Below are positions 52,100-60,191 of a stretch of 64,000 nt of DNA, piece after piece. The notes beneath the pieces were generated by a model. That model searched no databases, was not told the origin of the DNA, and saw nothing but the letters and a program-made list of their open reading frames with translations. Position 1 is the first letter of the stretch; every line of letters begins with the position of its first letter. Both the position numbers and the translations under genes were made by a program. Source of the stretch: Ignavibacteriaceae bacterium (lineage in GTDB: Bacteria; Bacteroidota; Ignavibacteria; Ignavibacteriales; Ignavibacteriaceae); the NCBI GenBank assembly GCA_020848375.1, contig JADLAF010000110.1:17649-81648 (forward strand), read 5' to 3'.

Positions 52100-54887
52100 T
52101 ACTTGTATTCAGGTATCTGCTTAATAAAAGAGAATTTTCGTTCAAAGTTTTGTTCATCAATTTAATGAGTGTCTCAGGCGAGTCATAGCCCATGAACCGC
52201 GCTACAACAGTCAGTGATTTACCGTCTTCTTTAAACTTCGCCTTTGAAGAAGGTTCAAGAATCTGCAGATAAATCTCAGCCGACTTCAGCAAAGAATAAT
52301 TGCTACGGATGGTTTCACCTGAATCAGCAGCAATAATTTGGTTTTCTTCAAAAAACGAGATCAGGCGGCTAAACTCCACACCAGGAATTTCTGCAAAATA
52401 AGCAGAATTGCTTAAAATCAAAAATTGAACAATGAATTCAAGATCAACATACCCTCCTTTACCCCTCTTAAACTCAACTGCATTAGTTAAAACTGAGGAC
52501 TCAGAGATCAGCTTTTTCCTCATATTCATCATTTCTGACCTGATCAGCTCGGCGGGAAGTCCGGTGATCCGGTCTGCGGTTATTTGGGCTAGACCTGAGA
52601 ACAGCGATTGATTTCCGAAAAGATAAGACATTTTGGTCATGGCCTGAAGCTCCCAGACGCGCGCGCGTTTTTGAAGATAGTCCCTATAACTGCTCAGCCC
52701 GAAAATGAGAACGGAGGTTCTGCCCTCAGGCCGGAGCCGTGAGTCAATCTCTAAGGGGAATAAGGCGATTTTGAGCTGGTGGAGGAGAGCGAAATATCGT
52801 TCCTGCAGCTCCGGCGGATTAAAGTCATCCGCTTTTATAAACATCAGATCAGCATCGCTGGAAAAGGACATGGTGCAGGTGCTGATGCTTCCGGCTGTGA
52901 TGATGCAGACGGAATTTCGTTCGTTTTCATCCGGAACCAGCTCTTCGATTTGGGCTGTAAGCTTCTTTTTTATAGCAAAAGAAAGCTCTTTTGAAAAATC
53001 ATCTGTCGTAATCATTCTAAGAAGGAGCCGCTGGCTGAGGATGAAATAGATTTCCCTGATATTGGATGCATGAAGGAGCGCATCTGGTTCAAATACCCGA
53101 CCGGTAAGAAACTTCTCCTGAAGATAAATATCCTCAGGCAGCGAATTCATTGAGCGTATATCATACATACAGAGTGCGGAGAATGCTTCAAGAAACTTTT
53201 CATTTTTGAACTGTTCGTACCAGACAGAAGGAAAAGCTGCCTGTCTGAGTACTTTTGCCATGTTCGCAAGCATTTTGTCAGGGTCATCAGCTTTTTTTAA
53301 CAGAGTAAGTATCATCGGCTCAACGGATGCGAAGGCCTGAAGTGATATTGTGTCAAAACTCCTCTCGCCTGTCAGACTCTTGCCTTCTTTGAGATAAGCA
53401 TAAAGTTTTTTTGCTGCCACGGGGTCAGTAAAGGGGATAACGTCAATTCCTTCTGCGAGCTGAACCGATTCATCTTCGCCGGTTACGGAGTGGTAAAACT
53501 TTTTTACAGTTTCCTTTTTTTGCTGTATATCAGTAAGAAATTCCTTCGGAGATTCAAACCTGAAGAATGCACTGAGTTTTTCGAGCTGCTCCCCTCCTGC
53601 CGGTATCGTATGAGTCTGCTGATCGTTTACGAGTTGCAAATAATGCTCGATACGGCGGTAGTAAGTGTAAATGTTGCGGAGGTCAGAATACTCCTGATCT
53701 GAAAGAAGACCTTTGCCGTGCAGATAATAAAGAGCGGTCAGAGTGTTTCCAGTCCGTAAATCAGGATTTTTACCTCCCGCAAGAAGCTGCAGTGCCTGTA
53801 CGCCAAACTCAATATCCCTTATCCCCCCGGATGAAAGTTTTATATTCAGTTCATTCTGATTTGCTTTAAGGATGTTCCCGCGTATTTTCCGTATCTGCTC
53901 AAGTGGTGATATAAATGAAGAGGCCGGATAAATAAACGGAGTAATATATGAAATAAAAGCAGCGTAGAGCTTTTTGCTGCCTGATATATATCCAGATTTG
54001 ATGAGCATCTGACGCTCCCAGTGCTCTCCGCGGGACTCATAATAATGCAGCGTGTCATTAAGTGTACGGCAGAGTGGGGCTGATTTTCCGTCAGGCCGGA
54101 GGCGGAAATCAACACGATAGAGGAAACCGTTTTCATCCGGGGCGGACATTGCTGAACTGAACAGGCGGATCACAGAGGAGAGCAGTTCATAGTACTCTGT
54201 TTTTCTTCCCGCTTTTTTATTTTTATTATAAAAGACCATCAGATCAATGTCTGAACTGTAATTAAGTTCACCACCTCCCATCTTACCGAGGGCAATCATG
54301 GTATATTCGGGTGTAATTTCTTTGCCGCAAATGCGGACGGACTCATGACTGTGACACAGGGTGAAAACCGTGTCTGCAATGACTTTTGCAAGCGAGGAAA
54401 CCTCATCAAGCAATTCAGGAAATTCCGCCAGAGCGAGAAGGTCTCTGAGGGCAATCTTGAGCATCTCCCGCCGCTTCACCCCCTTGAGGTAGGCAATCTT
54501 CTTTTCGAGTGTGGAATAGTTCTTCAGACTGAAACCCAGTGATTTACGTAGTTCCTTTTCATCAAGTGGAGTTTCGAGCAGCCCCTCCGTAAGAAATCCG
54601 TAAAGAGGACCCGGGTCACGGACAACGATATCAGTGAGGTAATTACTGTGACCGGCAATCTGCAAGAGGGTATGAGGGAACCAAGGGAAGCGTAAACAGT
54701 CCCGTAAAATAGTCCGCGGGTCATAAAACGCCTGAAGAAGTCTCAGGAGGTTATTTTCCGTCTCACGGATCAGGAGTACATTATCTTTTGAGGCGATAAA
54801 TACATCAGGGATACGATCTTTATCCTCATCGGAGAAGAAACCAGGGGTTACTGACTCCAGAAAGCTATAAAAACTCTGGCTAAACAC
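52092..54887 (-). CDS. glnE: glutamine synthetase adenylyltransferase/adenylyl-removing enzyme
   Basis: ALGKMGGGELNYSSDIDLMVFY; second domain SSDADLMFIK; about 931 aa. Confidence 0.92.
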   Translation of the reverse strand: MFSQSFYSFLESVTPGFFSDEDKDRIPDVFIASKDNVLLIRETENNLLRLLQAFYDPRTILRDCLRFPWFPHTLLQIAGHSNYLTDIVVRDPGPLYGFLTEGLLETPLDEKELRKSLGFSLKNYSTLEKKIAYLKGVKRREMLKIALRDLLALAEFPELLDEVSSLAKVIADTVFTLCHSHESVRICGKEITPEYTMIALGKMGGGELNYSSDIDLMVFYNKNKKAGRKTEYYELLSSVIRLFSSAMSAPDENGFLYRVDFRLRPDGKSAPLCRTLNDTLHYYESRGEHWERQMLIKSGYISGSKKLYAAFISYITPFIYPASSFISPLEQIRKIRGNILKANQNELNIKLSSGGIRDIEFGVQALQLLAGGKNPDLRTGNTLTALYYLHGKGLLSDQEYSDLRNIYTYYRRIEHYLQLVNDQQTHTIPAGGEQLEKLSAFFRFESPKEFLTDIQQKKETVKKFYHSVTGEDESVQLAEGIDVIPFTDPVAAKKLYAYLKEGKSLTGERSFDTISLQAFASVEPMILTLLKKADDPDKMLANMAKVLRQAAFPSVWYEQFKNEKFLEAFSALCMYDIRSMNSLPEDIYLQEKFLTGRVFEPDALLHASNIREIYFILSQRLLLRMITTDDFSKELSFAIKKKLTAQIEELVPDENERNSVCIITAGSISTCTMSFSSDADLMFIKADDFNPPELQERYFALLHQLKIALFPLEIDSRLRPEGRTSVLIFGLSSYRDYLQKRARVWELQAMTKMSYLFGNQSLFSGLAQITADRITGLPAELIRSEMMNMRKKLISESSVLTNAVEFKRGKGGYVDLEFIVQFLILSNSAYFAEIPGVEFSRLISFFEENQIIAADSGETIRSNYSLLKSAEIYLQILEPSSKAKFKEDGKSLTVVARFMGYDSPETLIKLMNKTLNENSLLLSRYLNTSNE

Positions 54888-55041
54888 GCAGATTACACTG
54901 TTTTACTGAGAAATTGCTTATTTGTGATGCAGTGCAGACTTTGTGAGATCACTGCTATTGGGACTAACATATTATTCGGGATCTCCTTATATTACAATAT
55001 ATGCTTGTTGCGGTTCATCAAAAAAAATTAAAAGAGGCACC

Positions 55042-55491
55042 ATGAAACTACCATTACTGTTTCTTCTTCCAATGATCTTTATTGCGTCCGGTTGTTCAGG
55101 GGGGGACAACTCCACCCCGAAGCAGAATACGGAAACAACCCGGGACGACACAAAAAATCTGAAACCGCGTCAGGAAATTAAGAATAACCTGAGCATGATT
55201 GAAGGGGAAGTTCTCGGAAATTACCGTGAGGATGAGACTGATTTTGTTCTTAAAATGAGAACTTCTGTTGTGGCTAAAGTTGATGAAAACGAAAATATGG
55301 CCGTCCTGGGTGAAGAGATTTTTATGACCCCCAATTTTATAATTGATGAGAAGGGAGCTATTGCAGATGATCCGGTGAACACGCGGCTGAAACAACTCAG
55401 CAGGATAGACAAAGGGGCAACCATTCGTGTGCACGCTTTTTACGTCCTTAAAAAAGGATGGTATATAAAAGACTATTTAATTAAGAACTGA
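55042..55491 (+). CDS. hypothetical lipoprotein
   Basis: MKLPLLFLLPMIFIASGCSGG lipobox. Confidence 0.7.
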   Translation: MKLPLLFLLPMIFIASGCSGGDNSTPKQNTETTRDDTKNLKPRQEIKNNLSMIEGEVLGNYREDETDFVLKMRTSVVAKVDENENMAVLGEEIFMTPNFIIDEKGAIADDPVNTRLKQLSRIDKGATIRVHAFYVLKKGWYIKDYLIKN

Positions 55492-55498
55492 GGCAGTT

Positions 55499-58400
55499 AT
55501 GAAAAAAAGTGTTTTTCTCTTTGCATTTATGATTTTACTCCCCGCCGGATTGTTACTGAGATATGCGGGATATCAGGATGGGAAAATATCGCTGAAGGAT
55601 TACGTCAACTGGAAAATTGAGCAGAAAAAAGCGGGTGTAAAAAAAGCCAAGGCAGGTTATCCTGATAAGGCGATGGAGTGGTATATAGAACAGCGTGCGT
55701 ATCCGGGAACAACTATACCGGAAAACTGGCGCGAGGAAGCTCTTGAGCATATTAAAATAAATAATACATCTGCCTCCTTTGAAGATATTCAGGCAGAATT
55801 CACCTGGACTCAGCTTGGACCTGGCAACATTGGCGGCAGAGTCAGAAGCATTGTGGTCAATCCGAACAACTCATCAATAATTTACGCTGCATCTGTTTCG
55901 GGTGGTATCTGGAAAACTACCAATGGCGGCTCATCCTGGTTCCCCTGCAAGGACGATATGGAGAACCTGGCGGTCTGTTCAATGGTCATGGACCCTGCTA
56001 ACCCGAATATCATATACGCGGGCACGGGAGAAGGATTTTTTAATCTTGATGCTATTCGCGGCGCGGGGATTTTTAAAACCACAGACGGCGGGTCAAGCTG
56101 GACTCAGCTTAGCGCAACGATGAATTCGAGCTATTACTATGTAAACGACCTCAGCTTTGATGCAACTACAAATACTTTGTGGGCGGCAACCAGAAAAGGT
56201 CTTTACAAATCCACAGACGGAGGTAATTCTTTCACTTCGGTTGTTACCGGATCAAACAATTCGGATGTACATTGCACTGATATTGAAATTGCAGCTACCT
56301 CACCAACTACTATTTACGCTGCATTTGGGCTTTTTAATCAGTCGAATATACAACGCTCAACCAACGCAGGAAGCTCGTTCTCACAGGTATATACTCAGTC
56401 CGGAATGGGAAGGGCTGAGATTGCCGTTTCTAAGTCAAATCCTTCCGTTGCCTATGCTTCATTTCTTGAACTAAGCACAAGCGAATGCGGGCTTATGATC
56501 AAAACTACAAATGCCGGTTCTTCCTGGTCAAATGTCACTATACCAGGACCTGCATATTCAGGTGCAACAACTTACACAAGCGGACAGGCATGGTATAATA
56601 ATATTCTGGCAGTTGATCCGGATAACGCTGCAACTCTGTATGCAGCCGGGCTTGATTTATGGAAATCAACTTCAAGCGGCTCAAGTTGGACTCAGAAAAC
56701 CAACTGGTATGAAGAGGGGGGGGCACCGCCTTATATTCATGCTGATCATCATGCGATTGTATTTGACCCGAATAATTCGAATGTGGTATTTGTTGGAACA
56801 GACGGCGGTGTTTATAAATCAACCAATAAAGGAGAGACCTGGAATGGGCTTAATAACGGTCTGTTTATAACTCAGATATATTATGGTGCTGTTGACCCAT
56901 CAGCCGCTAAATACTACGCCGGTACACAGGATAACGGCACTCTCAAGTCAACCGGCGCTACCACGTGGGCAGAAATCTTCGGGGGTGACGGAGGTGCAAC
57001 TGAGGTTGATTACGCTAACCCCAATAATATATATATCGAATATGTTAACTGGGCTTTCTTTAAGTCCACAAATGGCGGGTCCACGTTCTTTAAGGCAATG
57101 ACCGGAGTACCGACTGGTTCAGGAACATACTCCGGCACAACAGACCGTACACTTTTTATTACACCTTTTTCCATGGATCCGAATAATGCAGCTACGCTCG
57201 TTGCCGGAACCTACCGGGTATGGAGAACTACCAACAGCGCAGGTAATTGGTCTGCTATCAGCTCTGACTTAACCGGCGATGGAAGTGGTTCAAACGGTGC
57301 GGAAATTTCAACTGTGGTAGTTGCAAAAGGAAATTCAGATGTCATTTACGCAGGAACATCCAACGGACGAGTGCAAGTTACAACAAATACAGGCAGCACA
57401 TGGTCTCTGCGCAATAGTGGTTTGCCTAATCTTTATGTGACAAGAATTGCAACGCTCACTTCTGATCCGGCAATTGCGTATGTTACTTTCTCAGGATTCA
57501 CATCAGGTCAGAAAGTTTATAAAACCACGAATTATGGCACAAGCTGGTCTAACGTGTCAGGAAATTTACCTAACATTCCGGTGAATTGTGTACTGGTCAA
57601 TCCGGCTGATGCTGCTGATCTGGTTGTCGGCACAGACTTTGGTATCTTCCGTTCAGCTAACGGAGGAACTTCGTGGACTAAACAAAATAATGGCATGGCT
57701 AATGTTGCCGTTTTTGACCTTGATTATAGGGCATCGGACAACAAAATCTTTGCATCAACTCACGGACGTGGTATGTTTTCTGCTTCATTTTCAACCTCCG
57801 GCGGCGGAGGCGGCGGTGGACAAGTTATAAATTTGCTCTATGATGATGGTACTCCTTCTTCCGGTTATTTTTGGGGCTCTGCTGGTCAGGCAAGCGCTAA
57901 CCGTATTACAGCGACTGTGGCAAATTCAAAAGTAACAAAAATCAGCATGTATATACTGGGAGTCAGCAGTGCAACAACTGCCCGCTATAAGCCACTTTTG
58001 ATGAGTGGCAGTACCGGAGGTCCGGTTTCGTCACTGACCTCACTGCCTTTCAGAACCGCGGTTGGTTATCCTGGCTGGGATGATATTGATGTATCTGCAT
58101 TAAACATAATTGTGAATGATGAGTTCTATGTGGGTATGGAGTATGACGGAACAAACAAACCTCTCTTTGGTTATGATCAGATTAACAACGGCAGAGCATG
58201 GGATAAAGGCGCATCTGTTTGGGAGTCCTGGAATGAAACTTATTTCATGAGGGCAACCATTGAAACGCCAGCAACTGATGTTCAAATAGAAACCGCCGTT
58301 CCAAGCGATTTCTCTTTAGAGCAGAATTACCCAAATCCATTTAATCCGTCTACCATGATACGCTTTGCTCTGCCAAAAGAGGAAATGGTTACCCTAAAGG

Positions 58401-58582
58401 TGTATGATATAAACGGACGTGAAGTGGTAACACTTGCAGAGAACACACTTGCTCCGGGAACCTATTCAATTATGTGGAACGGAAAGAATAACGCAGGCGT
58501 GCAGACGGCAAGCGGTACGTATATATACCGTTTTACTGCAGGCAGTTTTACAAAGACGATGAAAATGATTTTGCAAAAGTAG
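55499..58582 (+). CDS. secreted sortilin/BNR-repeat-like beta-propeller with T9SS type A sorting domain
   Basis: Repeated KTTNGGSSW / STDGGNSF motifs; C-terminal NYPNPFNPSTMIRFALP...TYIYRFTAGSFTKTMKMILQK. Confidence 0.88.
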   Translation: MKKSVFLFAFMILLPAGLLLRYAGYQDGKISLKDYVNWKIEQKKAGVKKAKAGYPDKAMEWYIEQRAYPGTTIPENWREEALEHIKINNTSASFEDIQAEFTWTQLGPGNIGGRVRSIVVNPNNSSIIYAASVSGGIWKTTNGGSSWFPCKDDMENLAVCSMVMDPANPNIIYAGTGEGFFNLDAIRGAGIFKTTDGGSSWTQLSATMNSSYYYVNDLSFDATTNTLWAATRKGLYKSTDGGNSFTSVVTGSNNSDVHCTDIEIAATSPTTIYAAFGLFNQSNIQRSTNAGSSFSQVYTQSGMGRAEIAVSKSNPSVAYASFLELSTSECGLMIKTTNAGSSWSNVTIPGPAYSGATTYTSGQAWYNNILAVDPDNAATLYAAGLDLWKSTSSGSSWTQKTNWYEEGGAPPYIHADHHAIVFDPNNSNVVFVGTDGGVYKSTNKGETWNGLNNGLFITQIYYGAVDPSAAKYYAGTQDNGTLKSTGATTWAEIFGGDGGATEVDYANPNNIYIEYVNWAFFKSTNGGSTFFKAMTGVPTGSGTYSGTTDRTLFITPFSMDPNNAATLVAGTYRVWRTTNSAGNWSAISSDLTGDGSGSNGAEISTVVVAKGNSDVIYAGTSNGRVQVTTNTGSTWSLRNSGLPNLYVTRIATLTSDPAIAYVTFSGFTSGQKVYKTTNYGTSWSNVSGNLPNIPVNCVLVNPADAADLVVGTDFGIFRSANGGTSWTKQNNGMANVAVFDLDYRASDNKIFASTHGRGMFSASFSTSGGGGGGGQVINLLYDDGTPSSGYFWGSAGQASANRITATVANSKVTKISMYILGVSSATTARYKPLLMSGSTGGPVSSLTSLPFRTAVGYPGWDDIDVSALNIIVNDEFYVGMEYDGTNKPLFGYDQINNGRAWDKGASVWESWNETYFMRATIETPATDVQIETAVPSDFSLEQNYPNPFNPSTMIRFALPKEEMVTLKVYDINGREVVTLAENTLAPGTYSIMWNGKNNAGVQTASGTYIYRFTAGSFTKTMKMILQK

Positions 58583-58670
58583 TTTGAGTTGTAAAAGCTA
58601 AAGTCCTTTTTGTCCTTGACAGCTTACCTCGCACAAAGACGCTAAGGCCCCAAGGAAATCCTTAGTAAAC

Positions 58671-58702
58671 AAAAAAGGCGGCCAAATTAGGTCGCCTTTT
58701 TT
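58671..58702 (+). terminator. Rho-independent terminator
   Basis: aaaaaaggcggccaaattaggtcgcctttttt. Confidence 0.7.
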
Positions 58703-58710
58703 ATTGAAAT

Positions 58711-58895
58711 TCTGCGATGCTCTGCGGTATCTGCGGGAGAAAAAAGTTTCCCGCAGATCACGCAGATTTGCGCGGAATTCGACCAGCTCAATAGTCCGCA
58801 TGGTTTTCACTACTGGCAAATTTATCTGCGATCGGCTGCGGCGGACTGCGGGAGAAAAAAGTTTCCCGCAGATTACGCAGATTTTCGCGGAACTC
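58711..58895. repeat. Two copies of a dispersed 'tctgcg...cgcagat' hairpin repeat
   Basis: Copies 58711-58780 and 58825-58895, each with (t)ctgcgggagaaaaaagtttcccgcag(a) stem-loop. Confidence 0.85.
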
Positions 58896-58901
58896 AGTGC
58901 A

Positions 58902-60191
58902 CTATTTATCCAATCCGTATTTCTTCATGTAGCGTTCGTAAAGCTCAGTCTGCTCATTTCGGAGATCAAGGGTTCTGCCCTGAATGAAGGCATGGGTCAA
59001 CTTGTTGCCGGTGATCTCGAGAGCATTACCTTCTGAAATAAACAGAGTTGCATCTTTTCCTTTAGTTAGGGAACCAACACGGTTATCAATTCCAAAGATC
59101 TTTGCCGTGTTAAGTGTTAAACCCTGAACCACTTCTTCAAATGTAAGTCCGTAACCCGCTGCGGTACCTGAGATAAATGGTAAGTTCCTTACCTCTGAGC
59201 CATCACCACCAGACTCAAACCCAAAGAGTATTCCGTTTTGCTTAAGTATATACGGTAATTTAAACGGCATATCTATATCCTCAGATGAGGAATAGGGGAG
59301 TGAGTGAATCTTTCTGATCAGAACTGGAATGTTGTTCTCTTTCAGAAACGAAGTTACACTGTATGACTGCGCACCGCCCACAATACCGATACGCTTTACT
59401 CCTGCCTGTTTAGCCATTTCTACTGAGGTGATGATATCCTTCCCATTATTGACATGAATAAGCAGAAGCTGTTCACCAGAGAAGAGACCCGTCATCGCCT
59501 CAAAGCGGATATTCTTTACAGCCGGGTTTTTCGTTTTTGCATAAGCTGCTGCATCAAGAAAAAAAGTACGCATCTGACTCAGATACGCACCATATCCTTC
59601 AGCGGTCTGCAGTTTCATCTCCTGTGCTCTGAAATCAGTTTCACTCATCCATCTGAGCTGAATTGCTGCATCCGGCTGGAGCACCGCATCCTCCCAGTTC
59701 CAGCCGTCAAGCTGCATGAGTGATGATGAGCCGGAAATCCATCCGCCGGTCGGGGTGGACTCAGCTATCAGCACACCATTGTTTCTAACGGTTGGTATGA
59801 TTTTGGAATCTGTGTTATAGGCAATCAGAGAACGGACATTCGGGTTAAAACTGCCGGCTTCGGTGAAATCACGCGTAGCCCTGACTGATTCAATTTCAAT
59901 CAGGCCAAGCAGTGTGTTCGAGGCGATAAATCCGGGATAAATATGTTTACCTGATGCATCTATTACCTTTGTATATGCTGATATATCAGCATTTCCGTTC
60001 AGTGAGTCAACAAGAGAAATTACTCCGCCAGTAAATCCGATCAAAGCATTTTCAATAATTCTGCCGTCACCCAGGTGTGCGGTACCACCTTTAATAAGGA
60101 TTGGTTCAGACTGAGGTGCAGCCGGGACAGGTTTCTGTGCATGTAAGGTTACTGTCAGGAGTAAAGCAACCATTATAAATATCTTTTTCAT
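58902..60191 (-). CDS. amidohydrolase-superfamily protein (degenerate metal site)
   Basis: Composite fold text ILIKGGTAHLGDGRIIENA..., NTAKIFGIDNRVGSLTKGKDATLFI; signal peptide. Confidence 0.85.
   Translation of the reverse strand: MKKIFIMVALLLTVTLHAQKPVPAAPQSEPILIKGGTAHLGDGRIIENALIGFTGGVISLVDSLNGNADISAYTKVIDASGKHIYPGFIASNTLLGLIEIESVRATRDFTEAGSFNPNVRSLIAYNTDSKIIPTVRNNGVLIAESTPTGGWISGSSSLMQLDGWNWEDAVLQPDAAIQLRWMSETDFRAQEMKLQTAEGYGAYLSQMRTFFLDAAAYAKTKNPAVKNIRFEAMTGLFSGEQLLLIHVNNGKDIITSVEMAKQAGVKRIGIVGGAQSYSVTSFLKENNIPVLIRKIHSLPYSSSEDIDMPFKLPYILKQNGILFGFESGGDGSEVRNLPFISGTAAGYGLTFEEVVQGLTLNTAKIFGIDNRVGSLTKGKDATLFISEGNALEITGNKLTHAFIQGRTLDLRNEQTELYERYMKKYGLDK

Noticed and set aside
58598-58819. 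73-aa minus-strand ORF
   Set aside because: Falls in terminator plus dispersed repeat DNA.
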